DNA of 64,000 nucleotides from Rariglobus hedericola (GCF_007559335.1 NZ_VMBG01000001.1:1054001-1118000), one strand, 5' to 3'; shown: positions 1-10,329, numbered from the stretch's first letter. Numbers and translations: made by a program. Notes: generated from the sequence alone by a model not told the origin.

Positions 1-252
1 GCCCTGTTCGAACGCACAGAAACGCTCAAGCAGGCCGACCTGTTGGCGAGCACGGGGCGCCGGGCGGAAGCGATCAAATTAATGCTGCACGCCGTTAACG
101 TGGACCTCGCCCGCAAGGATGCGCAGATCCTCCTGGATAGCCTCACCGAAGTGGCCGCCCGCCTCGCGCCACTGGAACCGCGCCAGGCCGCCTTCCTGCG
201 CGAACAAGCCGAAGCGCTCATTCGCCAGTCCCGCCAACCCGCCGCCGCCTGA
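1..252 (+). CDS. C-terminal part of an unrecognised protein (5' end outside window)
   Basis: An open frame runs from base 1 to a TGA at 250-252, so this is the last 83 residues of a gene that begins before the window; internal TTG/GTG codons need not be the start. The peptide is helical and Ala/Arg/Leu-rich, resembling the tail of a TPR-type protein, and ends in a Pro/Ala tract. It is convergent with the glycosyltransferase at 412-1518. No family can be named from this fragment. Confidence 0.55.
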   Translation, partial: ALFERTETLKQADLLASTGRRAEAIKLMLHAVNVDLARKDAQILLDSLTEVAARLAPLEPRQAAFLREQAEALIRQSRQPAAA

Positions 253-287
253 TTTCTTCCCCGCCCGCAGGGCAACTCCAGAACCCC

Positions 288-332
288 GCCCAAGCCAGTT
301 TGTAACTTAATACGTTACAAACTGACTTGGGC
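288..332. terminator. Long hairpin between convergent genes
   Basis: A 19-nt arm at 288-306 pairs with 314-332 with one mismatch around a 7-nt loop. It sits between two convergent genes, so it probably ends transcription from either side. Neither flank has a clean T-run, which lowers confidence in a classical intrinsic terminator. Confidence 0.5.
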
Positions 333-411
333 GTTGTCTCCAAAAAAACGGCTAAGTGCGCACCGGAAATCCTTCGCTGGCTTACTTCTCGGATCGGCGC
401 GGGTGCGCCCG

Positions 412-1518
412 CTAGGCCAGGGCTTCACGGTAACTGACCGCGAGGGTTGCGCTGGCACCGTCGCGTTTGCCTCCGGAAATATCCTGCGCTAGGCGCAGCA
501 GTTTTACGCCGATGTCCTTGCGTCCGAGATCGGCCCAGTGATTCGCGAGGAAAAGCACGGCTTTAAATTTCAGCGGGGTGAGCGACTCGGGGGGTAGATA
601 AGCAACATCGGGCGCGGAGAGCACCGACTCCTGCCATTTGACGGCGTCGATCGAACAGCCGTCGTGCACCGCGATTTCAGCCTTCAAGTGCGCAGCGAGC
701 GGGTGCAAGCCGGGTTCGATATGGTCGGGTAGCAAGGCGCGAGCTTTGTCGTATTTTCCCGCGAAGAACCAGGCCTGCGCCGCCTTGAGCGTCGCCGCGC
801 GTTCGAGACGTTTGCGGCTGGCGCGGGAGCGGCGGGCACATTCTTCATATTCGCGGGCGGCTTGGGAAAACTGCTGCGTATCGAAAAAAGTGGAGGCGTA
901 AAAATAACGCAGGTTCGGATCGCCGTCCGGGTCACGGTGCAGTGCATCTTCGATGATGCGGCGGTTACGCTCGGTCTTGCCAGCCAGCACGGCGGACGAC
1001 GCATAACCAGAATGATTAAACACAATATTCGTATCGATGATCGGGATACCGGCGCGCTCCAGGCTCGTGTTGACCTGTTCGTGAATGGGCCGCTCGAAAC
1101 GCACGCGCGCATCGCGGGGAAACAGCCGCACGATGTGCACCGAGACATGCGCACCGGTGGCGGCAAGTTCGTTTTTTTGAACCAGGTTATAGGCGGAGCG
1201 CGCAGGGCTCGAAATCATTTCGTGGATGCGGATGCGGCTGGCCACGGGGAGAACTTCGTCGGCATCGAGCACCAGGATCCACTCCCCGCGCGCCTCGGCG
1301 AGGGCGAGGTTGCGGGCGGAGGAAAAATCTCCGGTCCATTCCGCATTGATGATGCGCGCGCCATGTTGGCGGGCGATTTCACAGGTGGAATCGGTCGAGC
1401 CGGTATCAACGACCACGATATCGGAGGCCAGGTCCCGGACGGAGTCGAGGCAGGCGGGCAAATTCGCGGCTTCGTTGCGCACGATCATGCAGAGGCTGAG
1501 ACGGGGTGCGGAGTTCAT
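412..1518 (-). CDS. Family 2 glycosyltransferase with TPR-like C-terminal half
   Basis: A 368-residue cytoplasmic protein. The N-terminal half is a GT-A family 2 domain: the nucleotide-binding start SLCMIVRNEA (residues 8-17), VVVDTGSTD near 36-44, and a DAD metal-binding motif at 85-87. Residues about 200-340 are helical repeats of TPR type. It lies directly downstream of two flagellin genes in the same direction, separated by a terminator. Such enzymes next to flagellins often O-glycosylate flagellin; that substrate is inferred from position only. Cell-surface polysaccharide synthesis is the alternative. Confidence 0.8.
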   Translation of the reverse strand: MNSAPRLSLCMIVRNEAANLPACLDSVRDLASDIVVVDTGSTDSTCEIARQHGARIINAEWTGDFSSARNLALAEARGEWILVLDADEVLPVASRIRIHEMISSPARSAYNLVQKNELAATGAHVSVHIVRLFPRDARVRFERPIHEQVNTSLERAGIPIIDTNIVFNHSGYASSAVLAGKTERNRRIIEDALHRDPDGDPNLRYFYASTFFDTQQFSQAAREYEECARRSRASRKRLERAATLKAAQAWFFAGKYDKARALLPDHIEPGLHPLAAHLKAEIAVHDGCSIDAVKWQESVLSAPDVAYLPPESLTPLKFKAVLFLANHWADLGRKDIGVKLLRLAQDISGGKRDGASATLAVSYREALA

Positions 1519-1549
1519 GGAAAGACTGTCCCTCTTTTATCGGCACACC

Positions 1550-1590
1550 TTGGAAAAAAATAACCCCCGCACGCTCGAAACGTGCGGGGG
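1550..1590 (-). terminator. Intrinsic terminator after flagellin 1
   Basis: A 10-bp perfect stem (1564-1573 with 1581-1590, CCCCCGCACG arm, 7-nt loop) is followed on the minus strand by a T-rich run (complement of 1550-1563). It lies just past the stop of the flagellin at 1636-2430 and upstream of the glycosyltransferase. Confidence 0.85.
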
Positions 1591-1635
1591 CCACTTGGTC
1601 GATTGCCTGTTGGCGTTATCTATCCCGGCTACTCC

Positions 1636-2430
1636 TTACTGAAGGAGACGCAGGGCGGTCTGGGCGGACCCGTTGGCCTGTGCCAACATGGCGGTGCCGG
1701 CCTGGACGAGGGTGTTCCAGCGGGCGAGCTGCGTGGATTCCTCGGCCACATCCACATCGACGATGCGGCTGTTGGCGGCTTCGAGGTTGGCCTTGTTGGT
1801 GGTCAACACCTCCGCGGCGAACCCGAGGCGGCTTTGCTCGGCACCGTTGGTGGCGCGAAGCGTGGCGGTTGCATCGATGGCGGTGTTGATCTGGGTGATG
1901 CTCACGGCGGCGAGATTGGCCGCACCCGTGATACTGGTGGTGCCAGTGGCGAGAGCCTTGGACGAGAGAGCAACAGTCTGCGAACCGTCTTCGCTGACCT
2001 GCGCAGTGAGCGCATTGGCGAAGAGGTTGATACCGTTGAACTTTTCGGCCGCAAGGGACGTGAGCTGGAGCTTCAACTGCGAGAACTCCGTATCGTAGTT
2101 CGCCACGTCGGTGGAACTCTTGGTGGGATCTTGGGCGAGGACCTTGAGCTCGCTGACGCGCTCAAGAACTTTGCCGGCGACCTTCAAGGCGCCGTCCTGC
2201 GTCTGCAGGTAGGACACCGAGTTGGCGACGTTGGTGGAAGCTGCACCCGAACGGCGGGCGGCGGCGGAGAGGCGCATGGAGACGGCCAAACCACCGGCGT
2301 CGTCGGAGGGGTTTACGATTTTCGATCCGCTCGAGAGCCGGTTGAGGCTCTTTTGCAGCATGGTGGAGGAGCTGGCCAGGTTGTTGGAGGCAACGGAGGC
2401 CGCGTAGTTGCTGTTAATGACGACTGACAT
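1636..2430 (-). CDS. fliC: Flagellin (copy 1)
   Basis: A 264-residue flagellin, the subunit of the extracellular filament. The start is the ATG at 2428-2430 because MSVVINSNYAA aligns with the second flagellin and an AAGGA Shine-Dalgarno lies about 11 nt upstream; a longer open frame to 2535 is not needed. The N-terminal D0/D1 helix (LNRLSSGSKIVNPSDDAGGL) and C-terminal D1/D0 helix (ending ANGSAQTALRLLQ) are present. The protein is short, so the variable D2/D3 domains are essentially absent. It is a close tandem paralogue of 2719-3519. Separate expression is likely, since a 288-bp gap with a hairpin divides the two genes. Export would use FliS and FliW. Confidence 0.95.
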   Translation of the reverse strand: MSVVINSNYAASVASNNLASSSTMLQKSLNRLSSGSKIVNPSDDAGGLAVSMRLSAAARRSGAASTNVANSVSYLQTQDGALKVAGKVLERVSELKVLAQDPTKSSTDVANYDTEFSQLKLQLTSLAAEKFNGINLFANALTAQVSEDGSQTVALSSKALATGTTSITGAANLAAVSITQINTAIDATATLRATNGAEQSRLGFAAEVLTTNKANLEAANSRIVDVDVAEESTQLARWNTLVQAGTAMLAQANGSAQTALRLLQ

Positions 2431-2666
2431 GGTAGTATCTTTCCTTGATGAGTGCGACTGTCCGTCGTCGCCACGAACCCGGATTAAAGCGGACCGGGTC
2501 AGGCCGAATCCGGACATGAGTCCGGAAAGTGTCACCCTGCGAGGGGTGTCAGCCTCAGTGGTAGGGCTGTAAACTCGTTGGAAAAACTAACGCGCATGGC
2601 GCGTCGTCCCGCTGCGAGGTCAGGGGCGTGCCGCGGCTGCACCGCAGGCATCCGTCATGTGAGGGA

Positions 2667-2704
2667 CTCCGCCCGCGCCCCGTTAGAGGCGGCGCGGGCC
2701 GGAG
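2667..2704 (-). terminator. G+C-rich hairpin after flagellin 2
   Basis: Bases 2667-2679 pair with 2691-2704 (one bulge), 15 bases past the flagellin 2 stop on the minus strand. There is no T-run after it, so it may stabilise the mRNA 3' end instead of terminating. Confidence 0.5.
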
Positions 2705-2718
2705 CGATCAGCGGCTGC

Positions 2719-3519
2719 TTACTGCAGCAGCTTGAGCGCGGTCTGGGCGCTCTGGTTGGCCTGCGAGAGCATCGCGGTGCCGGCCTGGACGAGGGTGTTC
2801 CAGCGGGCGAGCTGCGTGGACTCCTCGGCCACGTCCACATCGACGATGCGGCTGTTGGCGGCCTCGAGGTTGGCCTTGTTGGTGGTCAACACTTCGGCGG
2901 CGAAACCGAGGCGGCTCTGTTCGGCGCCGTTGGTGGCGCGGAAGGTCGCGATGCCATCGGTGGCGGCGGAGATGTTGGTGATCGTCACGGCGGCGAGATT
3001 GGCCGCGCCGTTGATGGCGGTCACACCGGCGTTGCCGGCGAGGTTCTTCGCGGAGAGAGCGACCGTCTGCGAACCATCTTCGCTGACTTGGGCGGTGAGC
3101 GCGTTGTTAAAGAGATTGATTCCGTTGAACTTCTCGGCGGCCAGCGAGGTCAGCTGGAGCTTGAGTTGCGAGAACTCGGTATCGTAGTTGGCGATATCCG
3201 TGGCGCTCTTGGTCGGATCGGTGGCGAGGACTTTGAGTTCGCCGATACGCTCGATCACCTTGCCGGCGACTTTGAGCACACCGTCCTGCGTTTGCAGCAG
3301 CGAACCGGAGTTGGCGACATTGATTGCGGCGGCGCCGGAGCGGCGGGCGGCTGCAGAGAGGCGCATGGAGACGGCCAGACCACCGGCATCATCGGCCGGG
3401 CTGACAATCTTCGAACCGCTGGACAAACGGTTCAGGCTTTTCTGGAGGTTGGCGGACGAGCTGGCGAGGTTGTTCGAGGCAACGGTCGCTGCGTAGTTGC
3501 TATTGATAACGACAGACAT
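2719..3519 (-). CDS. fliC: Flagellin (copy 2)
   Basis: A 266-residue flagellin. The ATG at 3517-3519 is preceded by AAGGAAG, a good Shine-Dalgarno. The N-terminal MSVVINSNYAATVASNNLAS and the C-terminal SQANQSAQTALKLLQ match conserved D0/D1 coiled-coil regions, and the middle is short. It is very similar along its length to the flagellin at 1636-2430; the differences cluster around residues 175-200, the expected surface-exposed region. The pair is a tandem duplication. The filament cap gene fliD is divergent to its right, giving a compact filament locus. Confidence 0.95.
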   Translation of the reverse strand: MSVVINSNYAATVASNNLASSSANLQKSLNRLSSGSKIVSPADDAGGLAVSMRLSAAARRSGAAAINVANSGSLLQTQDGVLKVAGKVIERIGELKVLATDPTKSATDIANYDTEFSQLKLQLTSLAAEKFNGINLFNNALTAQVSEDGSQTVALSAKNLAGNAGVTAINGAANLAAVTITNISAATDGIATFRATNGAEQSRLGFAAEVLTTNKANLEAANSRIVDVDVAEESTQLARWNTLVQAGTAMLSQANQSAQTALKLLQ

Positions 3520-3617
3520 GGTAATCTTCCTTGATTAAACTGCCCTTTCCGTAGGGCGACGTGGCCGGTGGTGAATCCGACCCGATTCATCAGCACATCC
3601 TTGCGCTGACATACCTG

Positions 3618-3645
3618 CTAACGGTCCGGTGTCGGGAAAACTTTA
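3618..3645 (-). promoter_or_regulatory. Candidate sigma-28 promoter for flagellin 2
   Basis: On the minus strand a perfect TAAAGTTT -35 element is followed after 12 bases by ACCGTTAG, a 5/8 match to GCCGATAA. Spacing is one base longer than usual and the leader is about 100 nt. Moderate support only. Confidence 0.35.
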
Positions 3646-3697
3646 AACAAACTCAAAAGTTTTTTCGATCTCCTCTCATGCACGAGGGAAAAAGCCC

Positions 3698-3724
3698 TTA
3701 ATACCACTCGGTAACGGCCGATAG
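3698..3724 (+). promoter_or_regulatory. Candidate sigma-28 promoter for fliD
   Basis: TTAA (3/4 of TAAA), 15 bases, then GCCGATAG (7/8 of the FliA -10 element), ending 42 bases before the fliD ATG. The same distance recurs at cheX. Confidence 0.6.
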
Positions 3725-3765
3725 ACGATATAACTCAAGTTGTCTTTATACTGTCTCCACGCGCC

Positions 3766-5502
3766 ATGGCCACCAACCAACTCTCCGGACTCGTCTCAGG
3801 CTTCGATTGGAAAACCTTCATCGATTCCACGATCGAATACTCCAGCGCGCCAATTACCCGCCTTCAGTCCGAACAATCCAAGAACAGTAGCAAGTCCAAC
3901 GCCCTCAGCACGCTCGATGGCAAGATGACAGTGCTGCAAAGCTCCATCAACGCCCTCACTGACAGCACTTCGTTTTATTCGCGCACGGCTAAACTCTCTT
4001 CGGCAGCCACCACCTGGTCGGCGGCCGCCGGCACCGGCACCGCCATCGGTGATTACAAGATCGCCGTCACCCAGCTCGCCACCGCCAGCCGCCTGCGCGG
4101 CACGACCGATATCGCCACCGGCATCAGCGCCTCAAACGACGTTTCAGGCATCACTCTTTCGACCATGCCGCTGAGCGCTCCCGTCACCGCCGGCACTTTC
4201 ACCATCAACGGCAATCAAATCACCATCGATCTGGCCGATTCGCTGCAGGACGTCTTCGACGCGATTTCGACCGCCACCGGCGGCACGGTCACGGGCGCCT
4301 ACGATTCCACGACCGATAAAATCACGCTCACCGGCAGCGGCGGTCCCATCACACTCGGCGCGGCCAACGACACGTCTAATTTTCTTTCGGCCCTGCGCCT
4401 CGCCAACAACGGCACCGCCACCGTTGCCAGCAGTTCTTCACTCGGTGCACTTCCACAAACCACCCGCCTCGATGCCGCCGGCCTGCGCACGCCCATCACC
4501 GCCGTCGATGGCTCGGGCAATGGCAGCTTCACGATCAACGGCGTGGAGATCACCTACAACACCACGACCGATTCCTTGAAGACTGTGATGGCGCGCATCA
4601 ACGCATCGAGCGCCGGTGTATCCGCTTCCTACGACGCCGCCACCGATCGCGTTTCACTCATTAATAAAACCACCGGCGACTCGGGTATATTCATCAGCGA
4701 AAGCAGCGGCGGCTTGCTCGGGGCCCTCGGCTTGACGGCCTCCACCGTCGAGCGCGGTAAAAACGCCCTCTACTCCATCAACGACGGCCCCGAGTTGATC
4801 AGCGCCACCAACACCGTGACTTCCGGAAGTCATGGCATCGACGGACTTTCGCTGACCGTCGGCGCCACCGGCACCGACACCGTTTCCGTGAGCGGTGACA
4901 CCGCCGCGATGAAGAGCAAAATCAACGCGTTCATCTCAGCCTTTAACTCTGTGCAGAGTTTTATCGAGGAGCAGACGAAGATTACTTCCGTCAACGGCAA
5001 GGTCACCGCCGCAACCCTGTCCAACGAGCGCGAGGTTCAATCCTGGTCGCAGACACTTCGTCGCAATGCCTTCGCCGGAATCGACGGACTCGACAGCACC
5101 ATCAGCCGCTTGGAAGGACTCGGTATCGACTTCACGTCGGGCACGAACGAACTCACCATTAAAAGCCAGTCCACACTTGATGCCGCACTCACCAACCGCC
5201 CGGATGACGTCGCCGCTTTTTTCAGCACGTCCTCGACCGGTTTCGCCGCGCGTATCAAAGCGTCCGTCGATCTCATCGCCGGCACCGACTTTGGAAAAGG
5301 CTACATCGACAACCAACTCACGAAGATCACCGCCAACAACAAAAGCATCGATGACCAGATTGCCGCCATCCAACGCCAGCTCGACCAGCAACGCGAATTA
5401 CTGACCGCCAGTTTCATCGCCATGGAAAACGCCCAGCAGTCCTACAACAATATGCAGACCCAGCTGACCAAGGCCTTCTCGTCCACCTCATCCTCTTCTT
5501 AA
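3766..5502 (+). CDS. fliD: Flagellar filament cap protein FliD
   Basis: A 578-residue filament cap (HAP2) that sits at the growing filament tip and folds incoming flagellin. The N-terminal FliD_N region (about residues 5-105, SGLVSGFDWKTFIDSTIEY) and the C-terminal FliD_C region with its coiled-coil end (about 330-570) are recognisable; the middle is Thr/Ser-rich. ATG at 3766 is the first good start after a sigma-28-type promoter. The next gene begins three bases after the stop, so fliD, the lipoprotein, the FlgM-like gene and fliS probably form one late operon. Confidence 0.93.
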   Translation: MATNQLSGLVSGFDWKTFIDSTIEYSSAPITRLQSEQSKNSSKSNALSTLDGKMTVLQSSINALTDSTSFYSRTAKLSSAATTWSAAAGTGTAIGDYKIAVTQLATASRLRGTTDIATGISASNDVSGITLSTMPLSAPVTAGTFTINGNQITIDLADSLQDVFDAISTATGGTVTGAYDSTTDKITLTGSGGPITLGAANDTSNFLSALRLANNGTATVASSSSLGALPQTTRLDAAGLRTPITAVDGSGNGSFTINGVEITYNTTTDSLKTVMARINASSAGVSASYDAATDRVSLINKTTGDSGIFISESSGGLLGALGLTASTVERGKNALYSINDGPELISATNTVTSGSHGIDGLSLTVGATGTDTVSVSGDTAAMKSKINAFISAFNSVQSFIEEQTKITSVNGKVTAATLSNEREVQSWSQTLRRNAFAGIDGLDSTISRLEGLGIDFTSGTNELTIKSQSTLDAALTNRPDDVAAFFSTSSTGFAARIKASVDLIAGTDFGKGYIDNQLTKITANNKSIDDQIAAIQRQLDQQRELLTASFIAMENAQQSYNNMQTQLTKAFSSTSSSS

Positions 5503-5504
5503 TA

Positions 5505-6170
5505 ATGCCCCCGCTCACCCGCATTCTCCTCGCCGCTTCCGCACTGTTCACGCTCACAGCCTGCTCGTCCGTCATCAAAACCGACGGCGCCAAGTCCGGC
5601 CCGTTTTATACCCCGGCCAACGTCCAGGGAGTCGCCCGCCTGCCGGAATCTCTCCGTCGCATCGCCATTCTCCCGTGCGCCGGCACCGATCCGCAACTCA
5701 CCGAGGACACCTTGCGCAACCTGGATCGCATCCTCGCCGCCACGCTCACACGTGCCGCGCGCGCCGAAGTGACTCCGTTCGATCGGGACGCCGTCGTCCA
5801 CCTCACCGGCCGTCCGAATTTTGTATCCACCTCTGTGTTACCGGCTAATTTCCTCAAGAAGGTGGCCGCGGCCACCGGCGCCGAGGCGATTCTCTTTGTC
5901 GACGCGACCGCCTACTCGCCCTACCCGCCCTTGGTGCTCGGCCTGCGCGCACGCCTCGTTGATGCCGCGACCGGCGAAGCATTGTGGAACTTCGATAATA
6001 TTTTCTCCACCTCTACACCCTCCGTCGCCAATTCCGCCCGCGCTCACAATTTCGGCCGCAGTTCCGCCACGGCCACCCCCGGCGATCTCAGCTATACAGT
6101 GCTGCAAAATCCGCCGGCCTTCGCCGACTACGTTGCCTCGGCAACTTGGGCCACGCTGCCGCCCCGTTGA
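5505..6170 (+). CDS. Outer-membrane lipoprotein, CsgG/LpoB-like fold (predicted)
   Basis: A 221-residue lipoprotein. A hydrophobic signal ends in the lipobox LTAC, so Cys20 should be lipidated. The body has the pattern RIAILPCAGTD ... NLDRILAATL ... AILFVDATAY ... VDAATGEALWNF, like CsgG, LpoB and related secretion or curli lipoproteins; this comparison is by eye and unverified. It lies three bases after fliD and upstream of the FlgM-like gene, so a role at the flagellar outer-membrane region or in filament export is possible. No precise function can be given. Confidence 0.7.
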   Translation: MPPLTRILLAASALFTLTACSSVIKTDGAKSGPFYTPANVQGVARLPESLRRIAILPCAGTDPQLTEDTLRNLDRILAATLTRAARAEVTPFDRDAVVHLTGRPNFVSTSVLPANFLKKVAAATGAEAILFVDATAYSPYPPLVLGLRARLVDAATGEALWNFDNIFSTSTPSVANSARAHNFGRSSATATPGDLSYTVLQNPPAFADYVASATWATLPPR

Positions 6171-6282
6171 AATTGAGCTAAAGATTATCCGTCTCCGTGC
6201 CGAAATCATCTATCGTAACCAACCTAACGGCGTTCCCTGTATTTCCAGTCGAGGGCTGACCGTTCCATATAGGAACCACATC

Positions 6283-6564
6283 ATGATCCACTCTACGTCC
6301 AAATCTTCCCAACCGGGCGAGATTACGCCCGCCACCAGCCGCCCAGCCGCAAAGCCGGCGCCGGCCATCCAGGAAAACGACACGCTCGACACCAGCGCCA
6401 GCACTTCGCTGCGCGAAGCCCTCGCCGCGCTCCCCGAAGTGCGCCCCGAGGCCGTCGAAAACGCCAAGTCGCTCCTCGCCGATCCCAACTATCCGCCCCG
6501 CGCCATCATCGAAGATATCGCCCGCTTGTTCGTGCAGTCGCAAGACCTCTCCAACGAAGCCTGA
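6283..6564 (+). CDS. flgM: FlgM-like anti-sigma-28 factor (tentative)
   Basis: A 93-residue protein; ATG at 6283 is preceded by AGGAA about 7 nt upstream. The first 40 residues are Pro/Ser/Thr-rich and look disordered. The C-terminal half has VRPEAVENAKSLLADPNY followed by PPRAIIEDIARLF, similar in size and pattern to the sigma-binding C-terminus of FlgM (R-x-E-x-V ... Y ... I-x-x-I-A). Its place between fliD and fliS supports a role as the secreted brake on FliA, whose gene is at 53347-54162. Similarity is short, so this is a working call. Confidence 0.55.
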   Translation: MIHSTSKSSQPGEITPATSRPAAKPAPAIQENDTLDTSASTSLREALAALPEVRPEAVENAKSLLADPNYPPRAIIEDIARLFVQSQDLSNEA

Positions 6565-6575
6565 TCCATCCATCC

Positions 6576-6995
6576 ATGAATCACGCCCACGAATTCGCCC
6601 GCATTTATCAGGCCCAGGCCGTCCTCACCACGAACCCGGGCAATCTGGTTCTCATGCTCTATGATGGAGCCACCCGCTTCATAAACCAGGCGATCGATGC
6701 TGACTCCGAATCCGATGAAACGGTGCGCATCCAGAGAATGCATACTTACATCGTCAAAGCTCAGAACATCCTGATCGAACTGCGCGCCAATCTCGATTTC
6801 AACGCCGGCGGTGATTACGCCCGCGATCTCGACCGGCTCTACGATTATTACATCCGCCGCCTCATGCAGGCCAATCTACAGAAATCCACTGAGCCGCTTA
6901 ACGAGGTCATCGGCCTCCTCGGGCAGTTACGTTCGGGCTGGGCCGAGATGCTCCTGAAACAAAGCGCCAACGAGCCCGTCTGCAGCGTCGCCTGA
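6576..6995 (+). CDS. fliS: Flagellin export chaperone FliS
   Basis: A 139-residue helical cytoplasmic chaperone that binds the flagellin C-terminus and prevents premature assembly. FliS hallmarks are clear: YQAQAVLTTNPGNLVLMLYDGATRFINQA at the N-terminus (quoted pattern spans residues 11-39 in part), IVKAQNILIELRANLD and YDYYIRRLMQANLQ. Length is typical. It follows the FlgM-like gene by 11 bases and precedes a small helical protein, the place FliT often occupies. Confidence 0.92.
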   Translation: MNHAHEFARIYQAQAVLTTNPGNLVLMLYDGATRFINQAIDADSESDETVRIQRMHTYIVKAQNILIELRANLDFNAGGDYARDLDRLYDYYIRRLMQANLQKSTEPLNEVIGLLGQLRSGWAEMLLKQSANEPVCSVA

Positions 6996-7005
6996 TGTTC
7001 GCACG

Positions 7006-7377
7006 ATGAAGTCCCCCGCCGCCACGCTCCGCCGCCTTCTGCAATCCCTCGAAGAACTGGGAGTGCGTGAAGACGGCGCGTTGGCGGCCCGCGATGGCAT
7101 CGCTTTTCTCGCACTCGAACGTTCCGCCGAGCCGCTGGTGCAACGCGTGGTCACGCTGACCGCCGAACCGGTCGACGATGTCCTCCGCACCCGCGGACAA
7201 TCCTTGGTCGCCTCCCGCAGTGAACGTCGCGTGCGTCTCATGCATCTGCTCGAAACGATGCGTGATGAGCTCGGTGGCCTGGACGCCGCTCGCGACCGGG
7301 CCCGTGCACTGAGACCCGCCTACGTCGCATCGCGTGTTCACACCGACACCCGACCGGCGTTTGCCGCCTGCGGTTGA
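7006..7377 (+). CDS. Small helical protein after fliS, FliT-like position
   Basis: A 123-residue Arg/Leu/Ala-rich, mostly helical protein starting 10 bases after fliS. It has no recognisable signature. FliT, the FliD export chaperone, is usually encoded here, so a chaperone role is plausible by position; sequence does not show it. It is convergent with the gene at 7391-7753. Confidence 0.55.
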   Translation: MKSPAATLRRLLQSLEELGVREDGALAARDGIAFLALERSAEPLVQRVVTLTAEPVDDVLRTRGQSLVASRSERRVRLMHLLETMRDELGGLDAARDRARALRPAYVASRVHTDTRPAFAACG

Positions 7378-7390
7378 TTCCGGTTCCGGC

Positions 7391-7753
7391 TTAAGCCGAA
7401 ACCATCGCCGGCGCGTCAATTTGCGCGGCTCGATCCAGCCAGGTTTGCGCAATGCGCTTCGCTTCGGCCGACCAATCAAACGGTCCCGACTTGGGATAAA
7501 TCGCGGTTTCAATCGTCTCCGCCGATCGCGCGGAGTCCGCGTGCCGCATCACCACGCGCACGCACAGCTGGCCGTCCGCCAGTTGATAGTTTTGCAGCAC
7601 GATTCCGCCGGCACTTCCGGCAAATGTCATGCGAGCCACGCCGCTGCGATAATCCGCCGAGCGAATCACGGCTCCAGAAGGAACCCCATCGCCCAACGCC
7701 GTCTCGATCAATGAGAGGAGAGATAACAGCCGTGGAGACAGGGAATCATTCAT
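7391..7753 (-). CDS. Hypothetical protein, 120 residues
   Basis: The open frame extends to 8059, but the ATG at 7751-7753 is preferred because a histidine kinase begins divergently at about 7835. The product has a helical N-terminus, a central beta-rich stretch (VARMTFAGSAGGIVLQNYQL, residues about 39-58) and a C-terminal helix with WLDRAAQ. No family recognised. It faces the fliS operon, with a short GCTTAAGC-centred hairpin between them. Confidence 0.5.
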   Translation of the reverse strand: MNDSLSPRLLSLLSLIETALGDGVPSGAVIRSADYRSGVARMTFAGSAGGIVLQNYQLADGQLCVRVVMRHADSARSAETIETAIYPKSGPFDWSAEAKRIAQTWLDRAAQIDAPAMVSA

Positions 7754-7805
7754 GGGCAGGTCGTCCCCTGTATTCGGCACGTCTGAATAAAAATTAAATT
7801 CTTTC

Positions 7806-7832
7806 TCAAGTTTTCCGCCAATCGTCCGATCT
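7806..7832 (+). promoter_or_regulatory. Candidate sigma-28 promoter for the kinase at 7835
   Basis: TCAAGTTT (7/8 of the -35 element), exactly 11 bases, then TCCGATCT (5/8). It nearly repeats the site at 17203-17229. If real, the transcript starts near 7839 and the kinase would begin at the GTG at 7859. Confidence 0.4.
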
Positions 7833-7834
7833 GC

Positions 7835-8653
7835 GTGTGTTGGCAGCCTCATGCGATCGTGTCCTCGACTCCTCCATTTCCCAACGAAAGCCTCGCCACA
7901 CTCGCGGGCGGAGTCGCCCACGAGTTCAACACCGTGCTTTCCATCGTGCTGGGCTACACGCAGCTGATTCCTGATCTCGTCGCCAATCCCGTGCGCCTGC
8001 ACGAGGCCTTGAACCTCATCACGCAAGCCGCCTCCCGCGGTGCCGACGTTGTTTATCAACTACAACTTTTCGCGCGAACCCAGGAATGTCCGCGCAGTGC
8101 ACAGGATCTGCACACGTTGATTCGCGACAGTGTCGCTCATTCCACCCGGCAGTGGCCGGTCACGATTCAGGTGCGCGTCGAGCTCTGCGACGAACGAGTG
8201 ATTCTGCCCCTCAACGCAGCCCAATTCATCCTGGCGCTACAGCACTTGCTGCAAAACGCGCGCGTCGCCCTGCCCGCTGATCGCGGCACGATCACATTGC
8301 GCACGACCGTGCACGCCGAGGCCTCGCCCCCGCTGCTCTGCCTGAGCGTGGAAGACAACGGCTCCGGCATGGACACGGCGATGCGCACGCGAGGACCCGA
8401 GCCCTTTTTCACCGGACACCCCGCCACGGGCATGCGAGGCCTCGGTCTCTCGGTCGTGCATGGCATCGTGCAGGCCCACGCCGGCCGGCTCGAAATTGAT
8501 TCCGCTCCGCAATGCGGCACGCGCATCAAAATCTGGCTGCCTTGGACGTGTAGCGATCCCGAGCACGCATCGTTTATGCCCGAAACAACCGAAGAACACA
8601 CTAGACGCCAACTGGCGGACGCCCGGGCCTACACTGATGTCAATACGGCGTAA
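7835..8653 (+). CDS. NtrB/FlgS-type histidine kinase (no transmembrane part)
   Basis: A 272-residue soluble kinase. The phospho-acceptor box is LAGGVAHEFNTVLSIVLGY with His29, of the NtrB/HisKA class. N-box LLQNARVAL, G1 box VEDNGSGMD and G2 box GMRGLGLSVVHGIV form the ATPase domain. No input domain is visible. GTG at 7835 gives the longest frame, but a GTG at 7859 may be the true start. The sigma-54 activator lies 119 bases downstream, so the two likely form the flagellar FlrBC/FlgSR-type pair controlling the sigma-54 class of genes. Confidence 0.85.
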   Translation: MCWQPHAIVSSTPPFPNESLATLAGGVAHEFNTVLSIVLGYTQLIPDLVANPVRLHEALNLITQAASRGADVVYQLQLFARTQECPRSAQDLHTLIRDSVAHSTRQWPVTIQVRVELCDERVILPLNAAQFILALQHLLQNARVALPADRGTITLRTTVHAEASPPLLCLSVEDNGSGMDTAMRTRGPEPFFTGHPATGMRGLGLSVVHGIVQAHAGRLEIDSAPQCGTRIKIWLPWTCSDPEHASFMPETTEEHTRRQLADARAYTDVNTA

Positions 8654-8772
8654 AAGCAGATTGAAAAAAATCCTCGCGACAAGATACTGCGTGAGTCCCC
8701 GCCCCTCGATTTGCTCCAGCGAATCACTGGGTCTGTCCGCTTCTCTTCAACTCCTCCGGCCATCCTCGCTCC

Positions 8773-10329
<1,557 letters not shown>

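Noticed and set aside
2578-3534. Long plus-strand frames opposite both flagellins
   Set aside because: Repetitive Gly/Val/Glu-rich shadows; the flagellins on the other strand are certain.
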